Positions 44,632 through 55,586 are shown, counted from the first letter of the stretch. The stretch: 64,000 bases of DNA from Microthyrium microscopicum (GCA_010405405.1 MU004232.1:1197481-1261480); one strand, 5' to 3'. Numbers and translations: made by a program. Notes: a model not told the origin generated them from the sequence alone.

Positions 44632-46144
44632 ATGTTTTTAGCGGTTCTAACTTTCACGGCCATTGCGAGTGCACTAGCTGTCCCTTCAACAGAGTTGGGT
44701 ACGTGTCAGAAGAACTATACCAAAAGAGCATACTGTTATGCTAATACCAAAGTAGTTGAACGTCAATTAGGGAGCCAGTCAGCGAATCAAACAATATTAC
44801 AGCCAGTCACTACCAAGAAGCTCACTTCTATAACTTTCCCACAAAGTGTACGAGAGAAGCTGATTTGGGGACCTTTCAAGCTCAGCGCCGCAAATGTAAG
44901 CGTATTAACAGCAATCAGAACGCATGCTAACCTTTAATTCACGTAGGGTAAACATAATGGACAGCTCGATAAGGGCTCTGATACCTTCAACACAATCCTT
45001 GGTGGGCTTTGTAGCGATTGCTACATCTTAAAGGCAGACTACAACATTGCGGACAAGGAGGGAACTCGACTTACTCTCAATGAAGGTGTATACTTGCACC
45101 ATGCCATAGTCATGGATACCAGCCAAACGCAGCCTGGAATGCCTCTCACCGCCGTGTGTTCAGCCAAAGAATTGGCCGATGGAGCTGCGGCTTTAGCTAA
45201 AGGCAGTTCCAATGGCATGGCAAGCAGCAGTGGAATGGGAATGTCTGGTCACAGCCACTCGAGAAGATCTGTCTCATCACCTAACACTCAGGCCATGATA
45301 CACCAGAAGAGACAATCTGGAGCTGCAAACAGTTTTCCAGTTCCAGCAACACTGATCACCAAAGGAAACGAAGACAAAATAGCCTATTATGCAGCGCCAA
45401 ACAGTACACTCAAGACTGGCTTCTGGCTTGGAAAGGGTCAACACGTAGCGACTACAATTGACGCAGTCAATTACCGTAATGAAACAAAAGACATGTATTT
45501 CACCATCGACTACGAATACACACCTTTCCCTCAAGGAAAGCCTAAGGATCATTTGGATGTCGCCATGAGCATCATGTCTAGCAATGGTTGCGGCGGACTC
45601 GCTTTTCGTAAGCTCTCAACTTATCTTACAAGTATCTAATCACTTACTCTTATAGACCCGCCAAAGGATAAGTCAGTCACATACACGTCCAATCAGTGGG
45701 ACGTCGCAATTGACGGATATATGCTAAACATCCTTCCTCATCTGTAAGCTCCGCAACCCATATCTTGCAATATTGGCACAATCTAATCAAGAAACACTAG
45801 CCACGACGGAGCTGTCGACCTTCAGATCCTCGTAAACGGGAAGTCAACCTGCCGGTCCCAGGCGATATATACACCAAGCGCAGACAAGTTTGACGGAAAA
45901 CAATGGGAATCGATTACAGGCTATACGACCTGTGATAAGCCTATTCAGGTAAAGAAAGGAGATAAGATTTTCATGACCTCTGAGTATGACCTTACAAAGC
46001 ATAACTTGTGAGTTTAGTCATGCCTCAATGACCCCAATATTCTCTGCTGACGATCGAAATAGGCGACCTACTACGCAAGATCATGGGGAAGCTGAAGGAA
46101 TGGCCGTGGCATTCTTCCAGTTTGCAAGAGATAATAAACAATAA
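44632..46144 (+). CDS. Secreted SURNod19-like protein
   Basis: Five exons, 44632-44895, 44947-45607, 45656-45743, 45801-46007 and 46063-46144 (introns 51, 48, 57 and 55 bp), giving 433 residues. The N-terminus MFLAVLTFTAIASALA is a signal peptide with a predicted cut before VPSTE. The YLHHAIVMD stretch, the WDVAIDGYMLNILPHLHDGA segment and the KGDKIFMTSEYDLTKHNLRP end match the stress-up-regulated Nod19 (SURNod19) family, named from plants and common in fungi, with unknown biochemical function. A low-complexity Gly/Ser/Met/His segment lies near residues 190-215. His and Cys residues (HHAIVMD, GLCSDCY) could bind metal, which is only an inference. The gene sits in an accessory island. Confidence 0.72.
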
Positions 46145-46483
46145 CCGCATCATGGTGAATCCCTCATCGAGAAATACAACGGGCTCTCGCCAATTCGGTC
46201 CATATGGTTTTAAGAGTTAGTTATTCCGATCAAGCAAGCGGATAGAAAACATGGCCAGTATACAGCGTGATAGAAAGCAATTGGGTCGAGCATCGACCCA
46301 GTGAGACTTACTCCTCGAATCTCTATGCAAACTTTTCGCCAGACGAGGGACTTTTGAACTCAGACTACAAGTTCCGCACGCGCGAAGTGGGAACGTCATA
46401 CCTGTGTATAAAAGTAAGCACTAAGCTGCCTAAATAACTCCACTCCCAAGAACCAAGTTAGCAGGGCCATCATTGTACCAGTT
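46145..46483. other. 3' flank of the secreted-protein gene
   Basis: No gene seen. A short minus-strand frame (46217-46399) has two closely spaced cysteines but no further support. Confidence 0.35.
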
Positions 46484-46695
46484 AAACGGCATAGCAAAAT
46501 ATATGGCGTACTCCTATCAACTCTAATGGCTACTACCAGCGTTGCTAACTAGAAGGTGTTTTAATTCCCAACGTATCTGATAAATATTCCCAATCCGAAC
46601 GCCCTATATGGCAAATAAAACACTCGATGATAGACCGTAGCGTCTAGGCGCCATTAGAGTTGATGGGAGTACGCCATTTATTTTGCCATGCCGTT
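46484..46695. repeat. Foldback (MITE-like) element family A, best-preserved copy
   Basis: About 212 bp. Terminal inverted repeats of ~46 bp: the left end begins AACGGCATAGCAAAATATAT followed by GGCG; the right end, reverse complemented, begins AACGGCATGGCAAAATAAAT followed by GGCG, and both continue through CTCCYATCAACTCTAATGGC. No open frame. It lies 23 bp upstream of the putative first exon of the flavoprotein gene. Confidence 0.75.
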
Positions 46696-46718
46696 GACTA
46701 GTATATGATCGGAAGCTA

Positions 46719-48440
46719 GGATGCCAGTAGAACCGTATAGCGTATTACTCCTTGTGAGTGCTTGACATCCGAACGATTCCAGGGCCCTGGGGGCCTAAAA
46801 CCATTGCTCAAATGCAGTTACTTAGCCATCACGCTTACATATCCATTTTATACCCAATGACCGTTTATTTAGGCCTCGAGTGACCCCAAAAACCCGCTCA
46901 AAACCAGAATACTGCTTCACTGGTTCAATATCAGTTTCAAATCTACAAAGATGGCTATTGGTAGACTTGCTCTGTGTTTTGGTATCCAGAATCTTACGTG
47001 AACAGAATCATTTCAGACCAAACTATCCTCCAACGCGACAATCAGCCCAGCTGGTGCCAAAATCCAACGATGGAGTGATTTCAACTACTTTAGCTCCGGG
47101 CGTGTAGTCAATGTCGCCACAGAAGAAGACGTTCAAGCCACTGTACGTATCAAAACAAGCCCAATAAAAACCGCCAGAGCTTTTCGTTCCTAAACGGCCT
47201 AGATCCAACACTGTATCGCGCAAAATATCAACTTCAGCGTCCAGTCCGGCGGCCACGGCTGGTCAGCTTTCCCAGATCTACCTCATGATGAAGTCATGAT
47301 AAACATGCGCGGCCTAAATCAAGTCACCTTCAACTCAGACAAGACGGAGGCCACCATACAAGGCGGCGCTATCATTAAGGAGGTGGTTGACGCTGCTTGG
47401 GACAACGACGTTCATATCGTGACAGGCACTTGCAACGAGGTGGGTTATGTTGGCGCACTGCTGGGCGGTGGTTTTGGGCATATGTGTGCGGTATACGGGC
47501 TATTAATCGAGAACGTTCTGTCCATGAACGTAGTGCTTGCCGATGGTTCGCTAAGAACTATCGCCGCGGCAGATGAGGATTTGTGGTTTGCATTTCGTGG
47601 CGCTGGACATAACTTTGGAGTCGTTACAAGCGTTACAGCGAAAACGCATCCGGTTCCGCGAGATCAGAACAATGCCTCGGTCGGTGCGTTGCTCTTCACG
47701 GAAGATAAGTTGGAAGCCTTGATTCAAGCGGTGGAAGATCTCAAGTTGGAGCCAAACATGGATATCTTCACAGGTTTCATAACTTCCGGCCCGCCTCATT
47801 TTACGCCTGTGCTTGCAGTGTTTCCATTCTTCTATGGTCCAGTGGAAGAAGCACGCAAAGCATTTGCCTCAATCATTGATCTGGGACCTATGGTCGATGA
47901 CATACGGTATGCTCCATACAACAGATGGAACGACGGCATAGACGCATTCTGTGCTAAAGGAGGTAGGAAACCAGGCTATGGGGTAGGGGTCTCGAAGTTG
48001 GTTCCTAGCACTTGGAGATCTATCTGGAATCAATACGTCGAATTTCTTGAACATGAGGGCACCGGCCACAGTGGTATGCTGATCGAACAATATCCACAGG
48101 TCAAAATGGAGAACGATACATCATCTTTCCCAGCGCGTGGTATACGATACAACACTTTCATGCTACCATGGTATCCTGATGCAACGCTCGATACAGAAGC
48201 CCAGAAACTGGGTAAAGCTATGGTCGATGCTTTGGATCGCGATGGGTCTGCAACATCCCTAAAGTGAGTATGTCTTCGTGATCGATCTGTGTTTTACTTA
48301 TTATTTTCAGGTATGTCAATCATGCATTTGGTGATGAACCTTCAGAGGTTGTCTATGGTGACCGGTTGGACAAGTTGACAGATCTCAAGCGTAAATATGA
48401 TCCCGAGAACATTTTCAATCGGTGGTTCAAGCTTGCGTAG
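46719..48440 (+). CDS. Berberine-bridge-enzyme-like FAD oxidoreductase
   Basis: Exons 47017-47142, 47203-48263 and 48311-48440 are firm (introns 60 and 47 bp; phases join). The first exon is a proposal: 46719-46751 (MPVEPYSVLLL) with donor GTGAGT and a 265-bp intron to 47016, the only phase-0 option I found that starts with ATG. The product is 449 residues. SGGHGW supplies the histidine, and GTCNEVGYVGALLGGG the cysteine, for bicovalent FAD attachment as in BBE and 6-hydroxynicotine-oxidase-type enzymes; a C-terminal RKYDPENIF motif closes the fold. No signal peptide, so probably intracellular. Substrate unknown; relatives oxidise alkaloids and other secondary metabolites. Family A foldback DNA lies just upstream and may have altered the promoter. 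Confidence 0.78.
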
Positions 48441-48778
48441 CTTGCGTAGCTTCTGTAGATTTGAAAAGCGTTGCTAGTCTCAGGGAGGAAAGAACCGGTC
48501 GTGTCCTTGTCGTAGAGTACCTGTGTAGAAGCACAGTGTTCTCAAGTAGAAACTCAATCAAGACCCCAATCAATACATCAATTACCACCTCACTATCATA
48601 CAAAACACCCAACTTTTATCCCCACCCACCCAGCGTCAGATCTATATACACGCTTCCCAAAAAAATCTCTATACAAGAAGAAAAAGCCTGAGTCAAAGAA
48701 CAAAGGTCCCCAAATAGAAAAGGTAAAAAAAACCCACAAGCGCCGTGATTTCTATGCAATTTATGCATTACTTCAAGT
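48441..48778. other. Convergent intergenic gap
   Basis: About 340 bp between the flavoprotein stop and the SEC16 stop. The flavoprotein stop is followed by a near-repeat (GCTTGCGTAG twice, then GCTTCTGTAG), giving three in-frame stops. No gene seen. Confidence 0.4.
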
Positions 48779-51700
48779 CTAGTTCTTATTCGCCATCACA
48801 TCCACATAACGCCCACCGCGCTTCTTCGGCTTCGCGCCACTCGCATTACGTGTGCGCGGCCCTGGTGCGCCCAACAAGTCATCAATGTCACTAGCATTAC
48901 TCATACTCGTCGCTGGGCGTGAAGGTGGCCTACTAGGCGGACCGCCGCCGAGTGGAGGAGGGGTGTTGAGGCCGCCGACGGGCAGGGGCATGCTGGTGGT
49001 GCGGGCGCCGACTGGTGGTGCGAGGGGACCGCCCAGAGCAGTAGGTGGAGGAGCGGGTGGTTGCGCGAGGGAATTGGCGCTGGGAGGGCCGCTGGAGAGG
49101 GTGGGTGTGAGGTTGCGGGGAGGTGGTGGCGTGCCTCTCGGTGGTGGAGGAGTTGCAGACGGGCCTGGGGTGGTGGTTGCGCCGCCGGCTTTGTTGACCC
49201 ATTTGCCTAGGTCTGGGTCAAAGTAGAAGGAGGACTTTTCGCCGAGGTTGGCTTTGACGGGTTTCTTTTGGTCGCCTAGATCGCCGGATTGCTTCTTACC
49301 AAACCAGCCGCCAAGCCAGGAGGAGCGATTCGTTGGCGCGGAAGGACGGGCAGCTGTAGTTTGGGTTAGCTTGGGTGTACTAAATGATTGGAAGGGTTTC
49401 GTACCATCAGCAGCGGCAGCCTTGCGGAATGCTTCGTCTGCTGCTTGATCTGCTTTTGACTTGTTAGAATTCTTCAATGCAGCTGCTCGTGCGATAAGGT
49501 CATCATCATCGTCATCATCCATGAATGACTTCTTCTTGGCTTTATTGTCTTCGTCGTCTGCCTGTTGTAGTTCTTGGCCTTCTGATTGTTCAGGTTCAGG
49601 CTCATATGGCTGATAGCTGTAAGGCTGGTAGCCGGAAGACTCCTGTGACTGATTGGGCTGCTCGTAGCCTGGTGTTTGCGGCTCCTCATATGAAGGAACG
49701 TGCGACTCGTATGGTGAATGTGATTGTATTCCCGAATTTCCGCGCTGCGATTCATCTTGACGCATGTTCATTGGTTCGGAAGCTCCCAATTGCCCATACG
49801 AACTTTGTGGTGCATAAGGGGAAGTTGCTCCAGGGGCCTGAGACTGATATCCGTAGGAAGCAGAACCATTCGCATTGTCCATGGGCTGGGGCTGGTAGCC
49901 ATCGTACGATGACTGTGAAACAGGCTGTGGATGGTAAGGGCTCGCACTATGAGGCCTCGATAGTCCACTCCCATTTGTGGTTGGAACGCTGAGCCCGTTT
50001 GTGTTTGGTGTCTGCTGTGAGAGAGGAGGTAGGACAGGAAAACTGGCCACTCTTTTCGGTGACAAGGGATGTCCTTCTAGAGACCTGCGGCTATACCCAT
50101 CTTGTGAGCTTCGCGAGGACTCCAGAGAGCTTCTTGGTTGATACTGTCCGCCGGGCCCATAGGAGTTCTGGGTGGCGTGCTCATTGCCTCGCCTTGGCGC
50201 ATATGTATTACTTGGAGCATATCGGGAGTTGCTTGATATAGAAGGGACGGAAGCTGCACCTGATTGATAGGCACCATATAGATCAGCGACAGATGGTTCA
50301 GCTGATATAGGAGGAGTATCGCCAGCAAACCGTTTGAATTGGCCGTGTTCAGACGATGGTCTTGAATCATTCGGTGTATCTGTCTTGTCTTCTCCAACAA
50401 CGAAGCTGTTAAACTTGCCCCAGAGAGAACTGGATACCTTATCAATGCTTGGCTTCCAAGATGTTGATGAATCGACTGGAGCTTCCGAAAGACGTTTACT
50501 GAGAGTTTCCACAGACTGCATGAGAGCGACATTGTAATAGGGTGAAGCCTTAGTCTTTGAATGGATGTGAGAACTTATTGTTTCGCAATATTGTTGAGCG
50601 TCTGATCTCAAGCCATTTTCCGTGAGTACTTCGGCGTGATACAGTTTGTAAGCCTGTAAATGCGGTATTGGTGTGATCGGTGACGGGCTGATACTCAGCA
50701 CATATTCGTAGACTTCGCTGAGCAGAATGGCTTCCAAATCCCCACCAAAATCGGAGCCTAAAGCTGTCGGATCACCACCAACAAGTGAAAAGGTAGTCCG
50801 AGGATCATCAGCACCACCGAAGAATGCCTGTGAGCCTGCAAAGATGAAACAGATGTGTGCAGCCTCAAACCGACCATAGCTTGATAGAACTCTGCCAATG
50901 GCGATCAAGGCCTGACTATCGCCTGGGCTTCGATTGTTGAGAATCAGCAGTAGAGTCTCTCTCCATTTCTCTAGTCCAGCAAGGCCATCTTGTTGTGCTG
51001 AAGGAGCTGCCGCAGTGCTGACCATCTGGAACCCAGCTCGAGCAGACACAGAAACAAGCTCATCGATGCTTTCATCCCAATTTCCAGCAAAGACTTGGAA
51101 TAAGGCCGCAAGAGCCTTGTCGCGCACTTCCTTTCTTACAAACTCTTGGATCACTTGTTTCCAAATATCCTTATCTAGGGTAGAAGCAATCAACATCGCT
51201 GGTCCCCAGAGTCTTTGATCAACAGCATGCCAAACCGCCTTCTCTCCTTGTCCGTCCTTAAGATGAGATCTCAGGATGCCAAGTTCTTTGGGTGTTGGAG
51301 CATCGGGTAATATGGTTGCAGCAGATTCAAGAGCTGCCGTATCGGGCGGCATCGATGTGTCTTCTTGAATAGCAAGTAGACTTTTGACTGCATCTAGTGT
51401 TTCTGGTTTTCCGTCAAGGACCCCGTCATGCTCCACCAGCAAAGACAGAACTTTCCAGAGGATGATTCGTTCTTGAATACGAGCAAAGTCATTTGATCCA
51501 AGAGATGGCTGGATTTGCTGCGTACGCAACTCGCCTTCTGATCTTTCAACACCGCTCTTGAGCCAAACAAGCAGCTCCTTTTTCTTGTTCTTCTTCAAAG
51601 GACCAGGGAATTTGGAAAGCTGGTCCAAGGCCGGTGAGATAGTATTGATGTTGCGCACCTTGAACTCACCTCCACCGGTCTGCATCAGAGGCAATGCTTG

Positions 51701-54700
51701 GCCTGCAACGTATCGAGGAAGGTACGTTGGAAAAGCTGTGACGACGGTACCATGGCCACCCCATGTGAATACTGGATGGCCTCTCCATCTCTGCAACGGG
51801 TCGGACGCCCGTTCGTCCTGTGGTTGTATCATTTGTGAAGGATGAGGAATGTTGGGCTTAGGCGCGAGTGGAGAAAGATTTGAGCCCACCGATTGAACTG
51901 ACGGATATACCATGGGTCCGGCTCGACTCTTGGTAGGCGAAAGTGCCCCTTGAGCAGATGCCGGCCGATCCATTGAGGTGAGAATGGATTTGCTTGCCTT
52001 CAATACAGCTCCTGGGGAAGATGTTTGTGACCGCTTTGGAGGAGCAAAGCCTAGATCTGGTGGACTCGCGAGAGGGACGTAGTTATTGCGCTTCCTTGGA
52101 GACGATGTTAAGGACGAGAGTCCACTTCGGGGCGGTGGAGGTGTCATCTGTCTAGCAGCTTGTACTTGAGAAGGCACAGGAATCATTGCTTGCGGTATTT
52201 GTTGATTCGCAGGTGAATCATTTTCTTCGACAGTTTCAAGGGGAGATTGATTGACTGTTGCAGAGTAACGATTGAATGATGTCTCGCGATGATGAGGAGG
52301 TGCATGTTGATTGATGGGAGGATGAGAAGTGGGAGCTTCCGGTGAAACAATTGGTTGTAATGTCAGAGGACTTGACGTCCTTGGTGCATATGTTTGTAAC
52401 TGAGCTCTTGCGGCGCCCGGATCCGATGGGTGCCTTGTCTGCGTTGGCTTTAATGGAGGTGCCGGGGAATAGCGACTCGAGGATGACGGTGGAGCTACAG
52501 CTGGCACAGTTGCAGACCGAACGCTGCCTTGGTCATCCGCATAAGGAGCTAATCTTTCTGGAACACGTAATTCGGTCCCAAGAGAAGGCTGAGATGCCGT
52601 ATGCATAAGAGTGTGGCTAGTTGGAGGAGGAACTGCCGCTGGGATTTGGCTTTGGATCGGAGGCGGTTGTGTGTATGATGAGGTTCGTGGAGGTGCAGCA
52701 TATGACGAAGTAGTTGAAAGTGGTTGCGTTGGAAGGCTGGAGGGCACGTTATTAGGTGGGAATCCAACTGCAAGCCCAAAAGGAACATCTGATGGAATTC
52801 GATTTCCAAAAGAAGGTCCAGGCGGTGGTAAATTTGGTGTAGACGCTTGAGGGGTATATCTCCCAGATGGTGCAGGTCCACGCTGTCTAGGAACAACAGG
52901 CAAGTCTTCGAAGAAGCCTTGATTGGACTTGGCTGGCGATGCTTGCGTAGGAGCCGTTGGCTGCATAGAGTGTGAACTTTGTATACCAGGCACAGGAGGA
53001 GGTAAGCTGGTAGATCTAGGTGGCTCTTGAAATCCGGACGCTGGTCCTGGACTGTATGATCCCAGTTGTGGGGTTGCCGAAGGACGTGGTCGGGGTTTTG
53101 GTTTAACAAAGTCGTCTGGTAAATCATACGGCGAGTGGTAATTTCCTTGCAGCCTTACAGATGATTCTGCAGCACTATCTGTGGGCGTTGGTGGCTGTGG
53201 GACGGCTTGAAAAGAACTGGACAGTTGCTGGGGGTGGAAAGACATGGATCGAGCTGTTTGTAAAGTTGGAGCAGAAGATTGAATAGGCATATAAGACCTT
53301 GAGGAAGTGAGTGGTTGTCGAGTAGATCCTACAGGTTGAGCTGGAGCAGGTTGTGATGAAGGCTCTGCTGAAGCAGCAGCAGCAAAACCAGACAGGAACT
53401 CGTCGTCGTCGGCAAATGCATCATCCCATGACACTTCAGCTTCATTGCCTGCACTTCCAGTACTTGGCTGGGCATCATTTGCGTTTGTTGTTTTCAATTC
53501 CGTGAGGAAATCGTCGCCGCCCGTGCCTTCACCCCAGGCAAGCTCCTGATTTGTCTCTTCTGGGCCTCCCAGCATTGCCAAAGTGCCCGTAATTGTGGTA
53601 TCTACAGGTTCCACAAGTAATTCGTCATCACCAAAGGCATTATCCCATAGTGCAGACAAATCGGCTTGTGGCGGTGGATTGGGTTGTTCAGATGGTCCAT
53701 CCAAAGTTGCCACTGGATCCGAGGGTTGCGATGCAGCAGCTACTTGACTAAAGAAATCGTCTCCTGGGGCTTCAGCTGACTGAACCGGATGGTCAAAAAA
53801 TGACAGCTCTGGTTTTATGGATTGTGCTGCAACGGGTTCAGCCGAATTCGCGCCAAAATGCTCCTCCTGCAAGCTCTGATCGAAGAATCCAGCTTCAGCC
53901 TCTGCATTTGCTTGTTCTTCTAAGACGCCGGCTTGAGACAAATCGGGTTCATTTTGTTGTTCTGTCCCTAGGAATTCTTGACCTGGAACAATATCGTCCT
54001 TGGTTTGACCAATCTGATCAAAAAAGTCGTCACCAGAAGTGACATGATTCCTAGCTTCATCACTAGTATGCCAATCTGCAAACTGGTTCTCATTCTCTGT
54101 AGGCTGTTCGTCCACTTGCTTATCTCGAATGGAGTCTTGGAAGGGCTCCACCAGCTCGGCATCAATCGTAGTATTATGAGATTTGTCCTCGTCCGTATTG
54201 TGTACCACAGAGTTCAATTCCTTATGCGCGATAGGTTCCGGAGTATCCTCTATCGTAGATGTGTCCTTCGAGGCGAATTCTTGTCCATTTACTGCGAAAT
54301 TCATGTTCTCTGGGACACCTTCGAATTTCAACGCTGCATCTTCCACTTCTTCTTTGCCAGGAACGTGCGGTGACTGTGCGATTGCTGCAGGCTCTTGAAC
54401 AGGGTATGTAGGTTCCGTGTTAGAAGTGAAGATCTCGGGATCGTCTTTCGTCGCGGTCCATGCTGGCTTCTCGTTCTTATCGTTTGCGACGCGTTCAGGT
54501 ATCGAATCGGCGGCCGTTATACCTGCACCAGATCCTTTCAAGTCGGCAATTGGGTGAGGATCCTCGACCGTGTCTTCCGTGCCAGCCCACGCTGCATACT
54601 CATCGTCCTCGTCTGCTGCAGATTCATGTATTGCCTCGGGTGTCGAAAACTCCTCAATAGGATTTGTACGAGCAGGCTCGAGGCCTAAAAGAAAGGAAAC

Positions 54701-54817
54701 TCGAACGTCTGATTCGGTTGCCATTGCGCTGGAAGTGTGAGTTGTAGGACGAGGAGGCGCATCGTTCTGGGGTGGTGCTGGCTTGAGCAGCTCATCAAAG
54801 TCAATGTCGTCGGACAT
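48779..54817 (-). CDS. SEC16: COPII coat assembly protein SEC16
   Basis: Large scaffold of ER exit sites. The frame is open for 2,012 codons, but a canonical 51-bp intron (49354-49404; GTACGA...GCTAAC...CAG) lies near the end; removing it gives 1,995 residues and the family-like join DAARPSAPTNRSSWLGGWFG. The first ~1,000 residues are disordered and Pro/Ser/Gln-rich with acidic, Trp-containing repeats (SWDDAFADDDEF, LSALWDNAFGDDE). The central conserved domain starts near WRGHPVFTWGGHGTVVTAF and runs through helical ACE1-type repeats (~1,020-1,460). The C-terminus is again disordered with the conserved SSFYFDPDLGKWVNK segment and a Pro-rich tail. NEO1 is divergent on the other side of a shared promoter. 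Confidence 0.93.
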   Translation of the reverse strand: MSDDIDFDELLKPAPPQNDAPPRPTTHTSSAMATESDVRVSFLLGLEPARTNPIEEFSTPEAIHESAADEDDEYAAWAGTEDTVEDPHPIADLKGSGAGITAADSIPERVANDKNEKPAWTATKDDPEIFTSNTEPTYPVQEPAAIAQSPHVPGKEEVEDAALKFEGVPENMNFAVNGQEFASKDTSTIEDTPEPIAHKELNSVVHNTDEDKSHNTTIDAELVEPFQDSIRDKQVDEQPTENENQFADWHTSDEARNHVTSGDDFFDQIGQTKDDIVPGQEFLGTEQQNEPDLSQAGVLEEQANAEAEAGFFDQSLQEEHFGANSAEPVAAQSIKPELSFFDHPVQSAEAPGDDFFSQVAAASQPSDPVATLDGPSEQPNPPPQADLSALWDNAFGDDELLVEPVDTTITGTLAMLGGPEETNQELAWGEGTGGDDFLTELKTTNANDAQPSTGSAGNEAEVSWDDAFADDDEFLSGFAAAASAEPSSQPAPAQPVGSTRQPLTSSRSYMPIQSSAPTLQTARSMSFHPQQLSSSFQAVPQPPTPTDSAAESSVRLQGNYHSPYDLPDDFVKPKPRPRPSATPQLGSYSPGPASGFQEPPRSTSLPPPVPGIQSSHSMQPTAPTQASPAKSNQGFFEDLPVVPRQRGPAPSGRYTPQASTPNLPPPGPSFGNRIPSDVPFGLAVGFPPNNVPSSLPTQPLSTTSSYAAPPRTSSYTQPPPIQSQIPAAVPPPTSHTLMHTASQPSLGTELRVPERLAPYADDQGSVRSATVPAVAPPSSSSRYSPAPPLKPTQTRHPSDPGAARAQLQTYAPRTSSPLTLQPIVSPEAPTSHPPINQHAPPHHRETSFNRYSATVNQSPLETVEENDSPANQQIPQAMIPVPSQVQAARQMTPPPPRSGLSSLTSSPRKRNNYVPLASPPDLGFAPPKRSQTSSPGAVLKASKSILTSMDRPASAQGALSPTKSRAGPMVYPSVQSVGSNLSPLAPKPNIPHPSQMIQPQDERASDPLQRWRGHPVFTWGGHGTVVTAFPTYLPRYVAGQALPLMQTGGGEFKVRNINTISPALDQLSKFPGPLKKNKKKELLVWLKSGVERSEGELRTQQIQPSLGSNDFARIQERIILWKVLSLLVEHDGVLDGKPETLDAVKSLLAIQEDTSMPPDTAALESAATILPDAPTPKELGILRSHLKDGQGEKAVWHAVDQRLWGPAMLIASTLDKDIWKQVIQEFVRKEVRDKALAALFQVFAGNWDESIDELVSVSARAGFQMVSTAAAPSAQQDGLAGLEKWRETLLLILNNRSPGDSQALIAIGRVLSSYGRFEAAHICFIFAGSQAFFGGADDPRTTFSLVGGDPTALGSDFGGDLEAILLSEVYEYVLSISPSPITPIPHLQAYKLYHAEVLTENGLRSDAQQYCETISSHIHSKTKASPYYNVALMQSVETLSKRLSEAPVDSSTSWKPSIDKVSSSLWGKFNSFVVGEDKTDTPNDSRPSSEHGQFKRFAGDTPPISAEPSVADLYGAYQSGAASVPSISSNSRYAPSNTYAPRRGNEHATQNSYGPGGQYQPRSSLESSRSSQDGYSRRSLEGHPLSPKRVASFPVLPPLSQQTPNTNGLSVPTTNGSGLSRPHSASPYHPQPVSQSSYDGYQPQPMDNANGSASYGYQSQAPGATSPYAPQSSYGQLGASEPMNMRQDESQRGNSGIQSHSPYESHVPSYEEPQTPGYEQPNQSQESSGYQPYSYQPYEPEPEQSEGQELQQADDEDNKAKKKSFMDDDDDDDLIARAAALKNSNKSKADQAADEAFRKAAAADGTKPFQSFSTPKLTQTTAARPSAPTNRSSWLGGWFGKKQSGDLGDQKKPVKANLGEKSSFYFDPDLGKWVNKAGGATTTPGPSATPPPPRGTPPPPRNLTPTLSSGPPSANSLAQPPAPPPTALGGPLAPPVGARTTSMPLPVGGLNTPPPLGGGPPSRPPSRPATSMSNASDIDDLLGAPGPRTRNASGAKPKKRGGRYVDVMANKN

Positions 54818-55533
54818 GTCCCGAGTTCGTTAAGTGGCGCAGACGTGTGATAGGAAGGCGCAGGAGTATATGATGGAAAGAGATGTGATGATTTGTAGGT
54901 TAAAGCATGCTCGTAAAGTTTGGTAGGTGAGAGCGACTACGGGTGAGATTAGCTATGCGCGACCATGGACCTGGCGAAAGATACATGCAAGAAGTAGCAG
55001 CGCTCAATGGGAGAATATGGCCAGGAGATGAAGATAGGGTAGATGGCAGATAGAAGGAAGAGGTTCTGCAAAGGGGTGAGATAGGACAAGATGGATGGTG
55101 GTTTGTGGAGTGGTTGGTCAACGATATGCCAATGTTAACTTTCTTGATGCAGAAGACGGGAAGGCGCAAGAGCCACGGGTCCCTTTGCCCTTTCCATTCA
55201 AGCCACTCAACCACTCATTCGTTCCTGCCATGTGAATGAACCACCAAAACCCTGTCTCTTAACATTTGGTGAGACTGCTTTAGGCAATCACCTATTATTT
55301 ATATAATAATCTCCGCTCCACCCCATCCTCCGCCAATTCCTACATAACAATAACTCCGCGTATACCAACACCTAGCTACCGTCTTGAAGCTACAGAGAGG
55401 CCGTTTGCTTAGCTACCCATTCCCGCAGATCCCATCCGAATCCTAGTCGCACCAACTGTACCAACTATCTGTCAACCACCACGCGCATCGCCTCCTCATT
55501 CCACTACCAACCTTCACTCCTCACTCATGAAGC
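54818..55533. promoter_or_regulatory. Bidirectional promoter of SEC16 and NEO1
   Basis: About 715 bp between divergent starts of two secretory-pathway genes. A TATA-rich segment (TATTTATATAATAATC) is at about 55296-55311. On the NEO1 side the last ~150 bp are C/T-rich. Two short minus-strand frames are not supported. Confidence 0.5.
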
Positions 55534-55586
55534 ATGTCGATACCCCATCAATACCATCAGCCGAACGCTCCCGACCCTTCCGATGA
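55527..55586 (+). other. Short upstream ORF overlapping the NEO1 start
   Basis: An ATG seven bases before the NEO1 ATG and in a different frame opens a 19-codon ORF (MKHVDTPSIPSAERSRPFR) that ends within NEO1. If translated it would compete with NEO1 initiation. Confidence 0.4.

Noticed and set aside
46880-47107. Upstream frame of the BBE-like gene starting at GTG
   Set aside because: No ATG in frame; it would need a non-standard start. The 46719 first exon with a GTGAGT donor is preferred, though unproven.
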